DNA of 46,076 nucleotides from Myxococcus qinghaiensis (GCF_024198215.1 NZ_JAKCFA010000047.1:1-46076), one strand, 5' to 3'. Counted from the first letter of the stretch, positions 25,225-32,711 are shown. Numbers and translations: made by a program. Notes: a model not told the origin generated them from the letters alone.

Positions 25225-26378
25225 GTCCTCGCGTCCTCCCGGCCGAGCCCGGCGCCGTGCCCGTCCTCGTCTGGGCGCGAAGCCTGCCACCGGGCGCGGA
25301 GCAACAGCTCCGACATCTCGCCGCTCAGCCCTACGTCGTCGAGCACGTGGCGGCGATGCCGGACGTCCATGTCGCCAACGGCGTCGCGGTGGGCTCCGTC
25401 TTCGCCACCGCGCACCATGTCGTCCCTGGCGCCCTCGGCGGTGACCTGGGCTGCGGCGTGAGTGCGTACCGCTTCGAGTATCCCGCCGCGTCGCTCGGAC
25501 GCGACACGCTGGAGCTGCTGCTCACCCGCCTGGCCCAGGCCATCCCGGTGGGAGACGCGACGCACCGAGGTCGCGGCCTTCCACTGCCCGCCGCGCTGGA
25601 GACTCCGACGCTGTCCACCCAGAAGCTGAGCCATGTCTGGGAGCGACTGGCGCCGCGACACCTGGGCACGCTCGGCGGCGGCAACCACTTCGTCGAGCTG
25701 GACCGTGACGCCGGAGGAGACCTCTGGCTGCTCCTGCACTCGGGCTCTCGCGGCGTGGGAGCGGCCATCGGAGCGCATCACCAGCGCGTCGCGATGGCGC
25801 TCGGTGAAGGAAGCCTGCCCGGTCTGGACCTGCACACGCAGGAGGGCGTCGCCTGCCTCGCGGATCTGGACCTCGCCTGTCGCTTCGCCCGAGCGAACCG
25901 CGACACGCTGGCCACGCGAGCCCTCGACGTGTTGTCGCGGACACTCGGCATCGAGGCGGATCCACAATCCACGGTGGACCTCCACCACAACCATGTCTCC
26001 CGTGAGACCCATTTCGGCCGAGCGCTCTGGGTGCACCGCAAGGGCGCGGTGGGGCTGGAGGCGGGGCAGCCAGGGCTCATCCCCGGCTCCATGGGCACCG
26101 CGTCCTATGGAGTGGAAGGCCGGGCCGAGCCCCGCTCGTTCCGCTCCTGCTCCCACGGCGCCGGCCGCGTCCTCACCCGGCGCGAGGCCCGCGCCCGCAT
26201 CCACCCCTCGGCCCTGGCGCATGCACTGAGACGCGTGGTGCATGACGCCGGCCGGGCCAGGTCGCTCTTGGAGGAGGCGCCCGCCGCCTACCGCGACATC
26301 GTCGAGGTCCTGGAGGACGAGGCGGACCTCGTCACCCCCATCCGGCGGCTGACTCCCATCGCCGTCCTCAAGGGCTGA
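25221..26378 (+). CDS. rtcB: RtcB family RNA ligase
   Basis: 385 residues. RtcB joins RNA 2',3'-cyclic phosphate or 3'-phosphate ends to 5'-OH ends using GTP and Mn2+. Family motifs in order: MPDVHVANGVAVGSV (46-60), GGDLGCGV with metal-ligand Cys78, LGGGNHFVEL, LLLHSGSRGVG, HHNHVSRE, IPGSMGTASY and SCSHGAGR (about 311-318), containing the His that forms the covalent guanylate. All key residues appear present. Length is at the short end (E. coli RtcB about 408). Overlap with the RbfA-type gene by ATGA implies coupled synthesis. A strong terminator follows, then a tRNA gene. RtcB often repairs tRNA or rRNA cut by stress nucleases; the substrate here is inferred only. Confidence 0.94.
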   Translation: MSPRVLPAEPGAVPVLVWARSLPPGAEQQLRHLAAQPYVVEHVAAMPDVHVANGVAVGSVFATAHHVVPGALGGDLGCGVSAYRFEYPAASLGRDTLELLLTRLAQAIPVGDATHRGRGLPLPAALETPTLSTQKLSHVWERLAPRHLGTLGGGNHFVELDRDAGGDLWLLLHSGSRGVGAAIGAHHQRVAMALGEGSLPGLDLHTQEGVACLADLDLACRFARANRDTLATRALDVLSRTLGIEADPQSTVDLHHNHVSRETHFGRALWVHRKGAVGLEAGQPGLIPGSMGTASYGVEGRAEPRSFRSCSHGAGRVLTRREARARIHPSALAHALRRVVHDAGRARSLLEEAPAAYRDIVEVLEDEADLVTPIRRLTPIAVLKG

Positions 26379-26424
26379 ACCCCTCCGCGCGGGGGCTCGG
26401 ACGCGGATTCCGGGCCTCTGCCGA

Positions 26425-26457
26425 TACACCCGGAGTCGTCAATTCACTCCGGGTGTA
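26425..26457 (+). terminator. strong hairpin terminator of the rbfA-rtcB operon
   Basis: A perfect 12-bp inverted repeat, TACACCCGGAGT (26425-26436) with ACTCCGGGTGTA (26446-26457), has a 9-base loop. ATTCAGC follows. It lies 46 bases after the rtcB stop and separates the operon from the tRNA gene. Confidence 0.7.
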
Positions 26458-26548
26458 ATTCAGCGCCTCAGGACCGGTTCTTTCCGGGGTTGATCCGCGC
26501 GGAAGTGGGGTGGGAGGGGGGCTCGTCGCATCCTGACGTCAGAGTGGG

Positions 26549-26577
26549 TTCCCGAGCCCGTCCAGATGCCGTAGAAT
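26549..26577 (+). promoter_or_regulatory. candidate tRNA-Gln promoter
   Basis: TAGAAT (26572-26577) is a good -10 box; TTCCCG (26549-26554), 17 bases upstream, is a weak -35. Transcription would begin about 25 bases before the mature tRNA 5' end. Confidence 0.45.
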
Positions 26578-26607
26578 CGGCCGCCAGAAGTACACGTGCG
26601 AACCTGC

Positions 26608-26678
26608 TGGGGCGTCGTCTAATGGCAGGACATCAGACTTTGACTCTGAGTATCAAGGTTCGAATCCTTGCGCCCCAG
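26608..26678 (+). tRNA. tRNA-Gln (anticodon TTG)
   Basis: A full cloverleaf can be drawn. The acceptor TGGGGCG (26608-26614) pairs with CGCCCCA (26671-26677), and the discriminator is G26678, the glutamine identity base. The D arm is GTCT/GGAC, the anticodon stem TCAGA/TCTGA around loop CTTTGAC (anticodon TTG), and the T arm CAAGG-TTCGAAT-CCTTG. CCA is not encoded. Length 71. Confidence 0.95.
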
Positions 26679-26744
26679 TCATTCCGCTCCGGGGGGACGC
26701 GGTAGCCAGCGCGTCCGTCCGTGTGCATGAAGGACGGTGGCCCG

Positions 26745-27272
26745 ATGCCGCAGAAGACGCTCCTGCTGGTCTCCGTGGGAAGCCCAACGGCAACCCTGTT
26801 GAAAGACCTCCAGGACCCACTGACCACACAGATGGGCACCGCTTCGGTGGTGGCGAAGACGGCGCTCCCGACGCCGGCCTATGCCTTCAACAAGGACCGT
26901 GCCCAGTACCACTGCAACGCCATCATGCGTCGGCTCACGCCGATGATGGAGCCCGGGCAGCAGCTGGTGCTCGGCGTGACGGACGTGGACCTCTTCGTCC
27001 CGGACTCGCCCTTCGTCTTCGGCGAGGCGGACCGCGAGTCACACACGGCGGTGGTGAGCGTGTTCCGGCTTCGCCAGGGCGCTGACGGTGAGCACCTGCG
27101 GCGGCGCATCCAGGTGGAGGTCATCCACCAGGCGGGCCATCTGCTCGGGCTGTCCTACTGTGAGGACCCCCGGTGCGTGATGTTCTTCGCGCAGTCTCCG
27201 CAGGACTGTGACCGCAAGCAGCTGTCGCTCTGCAACCAGTGCCGCAACGAGCTGGTCAAGCTCAACCGCTGA
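26745..27272 (+). CDS. archaemetzincin-family protein with degenerate zinc-protease motif
   Basis: 175 residues. The fold matches archaemetzincins: TPAYAFNKDRAQYHCNAIMR, LVLGVTDVDLFVPDSPFVFGEAD, AVVSVFRLRQ, then the active-site region and the second zinc site C139-x4-C144 and C163-x2-C166 (YCEDPRCVM, CNQC). The canonical protease motif HExxHxxGxxHC reads H128-Q129-A-G-H132-L-L-G-L-S-Y138-C. The catalytic Glu is Gln and the third zinc-ligand His is Tyr, so peptidase activity is unlikely while the structural zinc site is kept. ATG at 26745 has AAGGA 10 bases upstream; ATG 26727 is an alternative. It is a single gene just downstream of tRNA-Gln. Confidence 0.87.
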   Translation: MPQKTLLLVSVGSPTATLLKDLQDPLTTQMGTASVVAKTALPTPAYAFNKDRAQYHCNAIMRRLTPMMEPGQQLVLGVTDVDLFVPDSPFVFGEADRESHTAVVSVFRLRQGADGEHLRRRIQVEVIHQAGHLLGLSYCEDPRCVMFFAQSPQDCDRKQLSLCNQCRNELVKLNR

Positions 27273-27381
27273 AGTCGTCGCGCGGGTGCGCCCGTGAATG
27301 CCGTCGCTCGCGTTGACGTCCGACCCGGCGCGCCCTGTAGTGCGGGGCTCTCAACCGGGCCGGTGACGTGGAGCGACTGCG

Positions 27382-28356
27382 ATGACGGGGAAGCGGTATT
27401 TCGTCGGTGGGTTGTTGGTGGTGGGGCTGCTGGGCGGGTGCGAGCCGTTCGAGGATGACGGCGGCGGCGGTGGCATTGGCGATGTCCGGTTCACCAAGGG
27501 CTTCGCCTTCGTGCGCGAGGACGACCGCAACGTCTTCGTGGTGGATGACGCGGGAGACCCCAACAGTCCGCAGCGGCTGACCAGCACCGGCGGCGCCTAC
27601 TGGCCCTCGGTGTCGAGGGATGGCCGCAGCATCGTCTTCGTCCAGCGCGGCGGCGGCACGTCGCTGCTGACGGTGCCCACCACCGGCGGCACCGTGGCCA
27701 CGCTGTTCACCGAGAACGACGCGGCCTGCGCGCGGGGCTGCACCAACTTCCGCACCCCCACCTTCAGCCCGGACGGCCGCAGCGTCGTCTTCGTCTTCTC
27801 CCCCGGCAACAGCTCCCTCACCTCGCTGGGGCGGGTGAACACCGATGGCAGCGGCTTCCAGGAGCTCACCCCGAACTCCGTCATCGCCTATGGCGCGCCG
27901 TCCTTCGTCCCCAATGGGACCGCCGTCGTCGCGCCCGCGGGCAGCGGGCTCCAGCAGTTGAACCAGGTGGCGTACGTGCCGGTCTCCGGAGGCGCCGTCG
28001 TCTTCTCGTCGCTGGGCAATGACGTCGTGGCCGTGGCCAACCGGGTCGCGGTGTCGCCGGACGGCTCGCAGGTGGCGCTGGACGGACGCGGCTCCTCGAG
28101 CAGCGTGCGCACCTATGTAGGAACCCTGAGCGGAAGAGGGAACGTGGGGGCCTTGCGACGCGTCACCAGCTACGGCGGCGCGAGCGCCCAGGAGACTTGG
28201 CCGGTGTGGACGGGCGCAAGCCAGGTCGGCTTCCTCTTCGCCGACTCGGCGGGTGGGGACCCGGGCATCTACCGCTCCACGGTGAGCGCGACACCGTCGA
28301 ACTCCGTCACGCTCGCGGTGCCCAGCGCGGCCGAGCCCTCGTACGGCCCGCTGTAG
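27382..28356 (+). CDS. lipoprotein with PD40/TolB-like beta-propeller repeats
   Basis: 324 residues. A type II signal peptide (FVGGLLVVGLLGGC) gives Cys20, followed by an acidic/Gly-rich linker. The mature part has repeated PD40-type blades with the S-x-DGR/S pattern: WPSVSRDGRSIVFV, TPTFSPDGRSVVFVF, RVAVSPDGSQVALDG and WPVWTGASQVGFLF. Such propellers bind proteins or polymers; catalytic residues are not expected. Lipidation suggests an envelope location. No TolB/Pal genes are adjacent, so it is not the canonical TolB. Confidence 0.8.
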   Translation: MTGKRYFVGGLLVVGLLGGCEPFEDDGGGGGIGDVRFTKGFAFVREDDRNVFVVDDAGDPNSPQRLTSTGGAYWPSVSRDGRSIVFVQRGGGTSLLTVPTTGGTVATLFTENDAACARGCTNFRTPTFSPDGRSVVFVFSPGNSSLTSLGRVNTDGSGFQELTPNSVIAYGAPSFVPNGTAVVAPAGSGLQQLNQVAYVPVSGGAVVFSSLGNDVVAVANRVAVSPDGSQVALDGRGSSSSVRTYVGTLSGRGNVGALRRVTSYGGASAQETWPVWTGASQVGFLFADSAGGDPGIYRSTVSATPSNSVTLAVPSAAEPSYGPL

Positions 28357-28380
28357 TCCTGTCCGGTGGTCCCTGGCATC

Positions 28381-28397
28381 CGCGCCTCCGAGGCGCG
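28381..28397 (+). terminator. short hairpin between lipoprotein and ankyrin genes
   Basis: CGCGCCT pairs with AGGCGCG around a 3-base CCG loop, 25 bases after the stop and about 26 bases before the next start. It may terminate or attenuate transcription. Confidence 0.35.
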
Positions 28398-28423
28398 ATG
28401 CTGTCCCCTGCCAGGAGGCTGCC

Positions 28424-28900
28424 ATGTCCCTCTTCGATGCCGTGCTCGCGGGTGACCGCGAGTCCTTGAAGTCCCAGCTCGACGCGGGTGAGCACCCCGA
28501 CCCGTTCGATGACGAGGGGCTCACGCCGCTGATGGTCGCGGCGCGGGAGGGACACTCCGGGCTGGTGGAGCTGCTGCTGAAGGCGGGCGCGGACGCGACG
28601 ATTACGAACCGCATCGGCGAGTCCGCGGTCATCATCGCCGCCGCCCATGGCCACTCGAACTGCGTGTCGGCGCTCTGGGAGAGCGCGACGGAGGACGAGC
28701 GCTCCATGGTGCCCCTGCTGCTGCGCTCCGATGCCATCACCGGCCCGGGCACGGCCTCTCCGCCCACCACACCGCCCAAGGATGACTTCCGCCGGAAGCT
28801 CGCGTCCGCGGGCGCGTACGTGACGGGCAAGCTCGGGGATGCCGGGCCCACGAAGCGGCTGGAGCGGGCGCTGCGTTCGGAAAAACAACGCAAGCCCTGA
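28424..28900 (+). CDS. ankyrin-repeat protein
   Basis: 158 residues, cytoplasmic. At least two ankyrin repeats are clear: FDDEGLTPLMVAAREGHSGL (about 26-45) with VELLLKAGADATI, and NRIGESAVIIAAAHGHSN with a following helix; a partial repeat precedes them (LFDAVLAGDRESLKSQLDAG). The C-terminal third is Pro/Lys-rich and unordered. Ankyrin repeats mediate protein binding; the partner is unknown. AGGAGG lies just before the ATG. Confidence 0.85.
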   Translation: MSLFDAVLAGDRESLKSQLDAGEHPDPFDDEGLTPLMVAAREGHSGLVELLLKAGADATITNRIGESAVIIAAAHGHSNCVSALWESATEDERSMVPLLLRSDAITGPGTASPPTTPPKDDFRRKLASAGAYVTGKLGDAGPTKRLERALRSEKQRKP

Positions 28901-29091
28901 GTCCGCGTCCGTGTGCGGACACTCGCGGCGTTCACCAGCCTCCACGCGCGGGTGACCCCGCACCGTGAGGGAGGCGTCGCGCGTACGGTCCGCCCTCATT
29001 TCGAAGTGAGACCTCGCGCCGGTGGAAGTGCGGTGCCTTCCGGGGAGGCGCGCGTGCCGGCCTGATGTCGAGTCCCCGGGGGAGCCACCGC

Positions 29092-29646
29092 ATGGCGACG
29101 TCCGAGCCGAAGATCGTCCTCAGCGGGACGGTGGAGGGCCTCTTCCAGAATGCGTTGAAGGACCGCCTGTCCGACAACGCGTGGCGCTTGCTGCGCGAGG
29201 CGGGGCTGGATTTCTCCGTCCCGCTGCAGCCGACGTATCCCCTGGCCTCGTGGCTGCGCTGGCAGCACATCGTGCTGCACGACTTGTGGCCGGACAAACC
29301 GCTCGAGGAGGCCTGGCGCCTGTTGGGCCACGCGGTGATGGAGGGCCTGCTGGCCACGGTGCTCGGCCGGATGCTGGGCGTGGGGGCGCGCGCGCTGGGG
29401 CCGCAGTTCATGCTGTTCCAGCTCAACCGGGGCTTTCGCGGCACGGACAACTACGTGGAGACGCAGGTGAAGGCCATCTCTCCCGGGCGCGCCGAGTTGT
29501 GGCTCAGCGACATCAACGACAGGCCCCACTACTACGTCGGCGTCCTGGAGTTCCTGCTCACCCTCTCCGGCGCCAAGGAGCCTCGCGTCTCCATCCTCGC
29601 GCGGGAGGGCTCTTCCTGCACGTTCCTCCTGGAGTGGGTGAAGTGA
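29092..29646 (+). CDS. DUF2378 family protein (myxobacterial)
   Basis: 184 residues, the usual length of DUF2378/TIGR02265 proteins, a family known from Myxococcales in many copies per genome. Recognisable elements are the start (IVLSGTVEGLFQNALKDRLS), LDFSVPLQPTYPLASWLRWQHIV, EEAWRLLGHAVMEGL, FRGTDNYVETQVKAISPGRAELWLSD and the late YYVGVLEFLLTLSGAKEPRV. Function is unknown; the family may share an ancestor with heme-NO-binding-like folds, but I cannot confirm this. ATG at 29092 has GGGGGAG 8 bases upstream and is preferred over 29065. Confidence 0.88.
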   Translation: MATSEPKIVLSGTVEGLFQNALKDRLSDNAWRLLREAGLDFSVPLQPTYPLASWLRWQHIVLHDLWPDKPLEEAWRLLGHAVMEGLLATVLGRMLGVGARALGPQFMLFQLNRGFRGTDNYVETQVKAISPGRAELWLSDINDRPHYYVGVLEFLLTLSGAKEPRVSILAREGSSCTFLLEWVK

Positions 29647-29663
29647 GCGCCTGAAACGACGAA

Positions 29664-29697
29664 GGCCCTCGGGCTTCGCGGTGGAAGCCTGAGGGCC
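29664..29697. terminator. bidirectional terminator between convergent genes
   Basis: GGCCCTCGGGCTTC (29664-29677) pairs with GAAGCCTGAGGGCC (29684-29697), a 14-bp stem with one G-U pair and a 6-base loop, followed by the pyrimidine-rich CTCTGTCTGCTTC. It serves the DUF2378 gene and, on the other strand, the FeS oxidoreductase. Confidence 0.7.
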
Positions 29698-29719
29698 CTC
29701 TGTCTGCTTCGCGCGTGCG

Positions 29720-31936
29720 CTACTCCGGCTTGGCGCTCAGCGTCGCGCCGGGAGCCACGCCACCGGCCTTGCCGCTGCGCACCTCCATCGCGTCGGCGAC
29801 CAGCTCGGTGATGTCCTTGACCTTGATGTTCTCCTCGCGGCCGGTGTCGTTGACCGCGTCGCCGAGCATCGTCGAGCAGAAGGGACACGCGACGGCGACG
29901 ATGCCCGTGCCGCCCTTCTCCTTGTAGTCGCCCACCTGGCCCGGCTTCTTCTTGTCCGCGGCGTCGGGGAACGGCGTGGACGGGTCCTCGGCGTGCTTGA
30001 GCGTCAGCGCCACTTCGTTCAACCGGTTGTGGTTGATGCGCGTGCCGATGTGCTCCTCCATCCACATGCGACCGCCACCGGCGCCGCAGCAGAAGCCCTC
30101 GCGCTTGCTGCGCTGCATCTCCACCACTTCCAGCCCGGGGATGGCCTTGAGCACTTCGCGGGGCGCGTCATACACGCCGTTGTGCCGGCCCAGGTAGCAG
30201 GGGTCGTGGTACGTCAGCTTGGTGTTCATCACCGCGGACAGCTTGATGCGCTTCTCGCGCAAGAGCTCGTTGATGAGCTCCGTGTGATTGATGACGCGGT
30301 ACTCGCCGCCGAACTCCGGGTACTCGTTCTTGATGGTGTTGAAGCAGTGCGGGCACTGGGTGATGACCGCCTTGACGCCCATCGAGTTCCACGTCTCGAC
30401 GTTCGTCTTCGCCAGCGTCTGGTACAGGTACTCGTTGCCCATGCGGCGCGCGGAGTCGCCGTTGCACATCTCCTGCTTGGACAGCGTGGCGAAGCTCACG
30501 CCCGCCTCCCGCATGATTTTCACCAGCGAGCGGCTGACCTTCTTCTGCTTGTCGTCGTAGCTGCCCGCGCAGCCCACGAAGAACAGGTACTCGTACGGCC
30601 CGCCGTCGTCACCCCACGTGGGCAGCGCCAGGTCCTCGGCCCACTCGTCGCGCCGGTCCTGGCCCAGGCCCCAGGGGTTGCCCTGGCGCTCCATGCCTTC
30701 GAACACGCGCTGGATTTCGGGCGGGAAGTCCGCCTTCACCTGCACCTGGTAGCGGCGCATGTCGATGAGGCGCGGCACGTTCTCGATGAACACCGGACAC
30801 GCCTGCTCGCACCAGCCGCAGCTGGTACAGGCCCAGATGGTCTCGGAGCTCAGCGCGCCGCCGACGATCTCCTGCAGCGGCTCCTTGACGCGGTTGGGGC
30901 CGTAGCCCTCCTCCACCCACTGCTCGTGGTCCCAGATCCAATGCTTCAGGTCCTGGTTGACGGCCTTGTGCGTGAGCGGCTTGCCGGTGATGTACGTGGG
31001 GCAATGCGTCTGGCAGCGGCCGCACTCCGTGCAGGAGTACAGGTCCAGGCCCTGCTTCCACGTGAGGTCCTTCACCGTGGCGGTGCCGAACTCCTCCTTC
31101 TCCAGATTCGGCGTGGGCAGCTTGCCGGTGGAGTGGGTGCGCTGGAAGAAGACGTTGGGCAGGCCGGTGATGATGTGGAAGTGCTTGCCGATGGGCAGGA
31201 AGTTCAGGAACGCCAGGACGATGACCAGGTGGAGCCAGAAGCCTCCGACGCCCAGCACGTGCGAGGCCGTGGCCCCCAGGGGCATCATCGCCATGCCGAC
31301 GAGGCTGGTGACGGGCTCCCACCACACCAGCGCTGACGGGGCCGCGGGCACCTGCGTGGCGCCCATGGGCACCTGCTGCGCCGCCGCGTGCGCCGCCACC
31401 ATGTGGCTGCCGCCGAAGATGAACTCGGACACCATCAACCCGGAGATGAACCCCAGGATGAGGTACGCCTCCCAGGACTGGGACATGCGGTCCGGCTTCA
31501 CCTTCCAGCGCGTCCACACGTAGTAGCCGCAGCCCACCAGGGCCAGCGCCGCCACCAGGTCCTTGAGCAGCAGATAGCCGCGGTAGGCGCCCAGCAGCGC
31601 CGTGTTGTCCATCCAGAACGGGTGGCTCAGGTCCGTGAACAGCTCCAGCGCGCCGGACGAGAAGCCCATCGCGAACATCATGATGGTGCGAATCTGCAGC
31701 ACCATGAACGCCGCGTAGATGAGCACGTGCATCAGGCCCGGCGTGAACTCCTCCGGGTCGACCATGCGCTTCTGCCCGAGCCCGAAGAGCACGAGCCGCT
31801 TGATGCGCAGCGGGATGTTGTCGAGCCGGTTCTCCGTCTTCTTCATCGCGAGCAACACGCCCACGCGACCGGACATGGTCATCACGAAGATGGGGATGGC
31901 GATGGCAAGCAATAGGCCGGTGATGATGGGACTCAT
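29720..31936 (-). CDS. membrane FeS oxidoreductase, NarI-like plus HdrD-like (ETF:menaquinone oxidoreductase type)
   Basis: 738 residues. The N-terminal 280 residues contain about six membrane helices resembling the NarI/cytochrome b subunit (VLIYAAFMVLQIRTIMMF, GGFWLHLVIVLAFLNFLPIGKHFHI). Then come two 4Fe-4S motifs, CTECGRCQTHCP and CTSCGWCEQACP, and two cysteine-rich CCG domains: FVGCAGSYD...CPHCFNT and DPCYLGRHNG...GFCCGAGGG, with ACPFCSTML at the end. This fusion of HdrE- and HdrD-like parts is the layout of the membrane FeS proteins thought to pass electrons from electron-transferring flavoprotein to menaquinone during beta-oxidation. No etfAB is next to it here. ATG at 31936 begins the first membrane helix; the upstream frame is rejected. 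Confidence 0.88.
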   Translation of the reverse strand: MSPIITGLLLAIAIPIFVMTMSGRVGVLLAMKKTENRLDNIPLRIKRLVLFGLGQKRMVDPEEFTPGLMHVLIYAAFMVLQIRTIMMFAMGFSSGALELFTDLSHPFWMDNTALLGAYRGYLLLKDLVAALALVGCGYYVWTRWKVKPDRMSQSWEAYLILGFISGLMVSEFIFGGSHMVAAHAAAQQVPMGATQVPAAPSALVWWEPVTSLVGMAMMPLGATASHVLGVGGFWLHLVIVLAFLNFLPIGKHFHIITGLPNVFFQRTHSTGKLPTPNLEKEEFGTATVKDLTWKQGLDLYSCTECGRCQTHCPTYITGKPLTHKAVNQDLKHWIWDHEQWVEEGYGPNRVKEPLQEIVGGALSSETIWACTSCGWCEQACPVFIENVPRLIDMRRYQVQVKADFPPEIQRVFEGMERQGNPWGLGQDRRDEWAEDLALPTWGDDGGPYEYLFFVGCAGSYDDKQKKVSRSLVKIMREAGVSFATLSKQEMCNGDSARRMGNEYLYQTLAKTNVETWNSMGVKAVITQCPHCFNTIKNEYPEFGGEYRVINHTELINELLREKRIKLSAVMNTKLTYHDPCYLGRHNGVYDAPREVLKAIPGLEVVEMQRSKREGFCCGAGGGRMWMEEHIGTRINHNRLNEVALTLKHAEDPSTPFPDAADKKKPGQVGDYKEKGGTGIVAVACPFCSTMLGDAVNDTGREENIKVKDITELVADAMEVRSGKAGGVAPGATLSAKPE

Positions 31937-32511
31937 TGGGACTCGGAGGACCTCTGGGGGGACGCGGCGGAAGGCCCGTTGCCGCGACGCGGCAAAACGT
32001 GAGTGCCCGTCAACCCTAACAGGGGTGATTCTCGAATCAAGCGCTGAGCGGGCGGGGTGTCCGGGACTGAAGCACGGAGCGGCGCCACGAGCGAGCAAGC
32101 TTGCTCGCTACACGGATTTACTGACACCCGCCCTGTCAGGCTACGACCTTGAAAATGACGCAGTGTTGACTGCAGTGTGGTTCCCTCGGACGCCAGTCCG
32201 ACCTACCTTGTACGATGGCCTCGCAGCTTGTCAGGCACTGAACTCCATCTCAACCCGCTGAAATAACTGGGTAATGGCTTGGAGGGCAGGCGGGCAGGCA
32301 GGGGGCTGAAGCGGAGGATGGAACTTTGATGCCCCAAGGGCTTTACAACGCGGGGCGACATGGTCACCATGCTTGGTAAATCGGTCAACGGGTTTCTGGC
32401 CGGGCACCGCATCGTGCGGACCCACGCGGACCGAACAGGGGGGCGCCCACAAGGAGGCGAGCCGAAAGGCCGTCCACCTTCCCTGAAGCGGAGCGCCCAA
32501 AGGAGTCGGAC
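31937..32511. other. long intergenic region with a perfect palindrome
   Basis: 575 bases between the divergent FeS oxidoreductase and the 54-residue microprotein. It holds the promoters of both and the 20-base palindrome at 32090-32109. Frames inside it (for example 32360-32596 plus) overlap the microprotein and lack coding character. The part right of 32260 may be a long leader for the microprotein; no known riboswitch was recognised. Confidence 0.45.
32090..32109. promoter_or_regulatory. perfect 20-base palindrome, possible operator
   Basis: AGCGAGCAAG (32090-32099) is followed directly by its exact reverse complement CTTGCTCGCT (32100-32109) with no spacer. It lies 154 bases upstream of the FeS oxidoreductase start. 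A gapless symmetric site suits a dimeric regulator (TetR or similar) better than a terminator, since an RNA hairpin needs a loop. No regulator gene is adjacent. Confidence 0.45.
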
Positions 32512-32676
32512 ATGGTTCACGATGACACCACCTACATGGACGATGAAGGGCTGCCGTATGTGGACCTCGCGGAAGATGGCGAGAGTGAGTCCGTGATTTC
32601 CGTGGATGGTTCTCCTGGCGGCCGGATGTGGGGCTATTCCGAGGAGAAGTGGGGCGGCTGGAACGCGGCGGAGTGA
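32512..32676 (+). CDS. 54-residue acidic microprotein
   Basis: 54 residues, starting MVHDDTTYMDDEGLPYVDL and ending YSEEKWGGWNAAE, rich in Asp/Glu with an aromatic C-terminal part (RMWGYSEEKWGGW). It has no signal peptide or membrane helix. AAGGAG (32500-32505) is 6 bases before the ATG, and a hairpin with a U-rich tail follows 7 bases after the stop, so it looks like a complete single-gene unit. Its size puts it below common gene-calling cut-offs. The family is not recognised; possibilities are a small regulatory or nucleic-acid-mimic protein, or a peptide precursor with a Trp/Gly-rich end. Confidence 0.65.
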   Translation: MVHDDTTYMDDEGLPYVDLAEDGESESVISVDGSPGGRMWGYSEEKWGGWNAAE

Positions 32677-32682
32677 CCCGCG

Positions 32683-32711
32683 GCCCCCGCGGCCCGCGGA
32701 TGCGCGGGGGC
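32683..32711 (+). terminator. terminator of the microprotein gene
   Basis: GCCCCCGCG (32683-32691) pairs with CGCGGGGGC (32703-32711), a perfect 9-bp stem with an 11-base loop, followed by GCTTCTTTGG. One of the few hairpins here with a U-rich tail. Confidence 0.65.

Noticed and set aside
28424..29646. Ankyrin and DUF2378 genes as a toxin-antitoxin pair
   Set aside because: They are almost 200 bases apart, each has its own Shine-Dalgarno, and neither shows toxin features.
32090..32109. Reading the 20-base palindrome as a transcription terminator
   Set aside because: It has no loop and no U tract, and lies upstream rather than downstream of genes.
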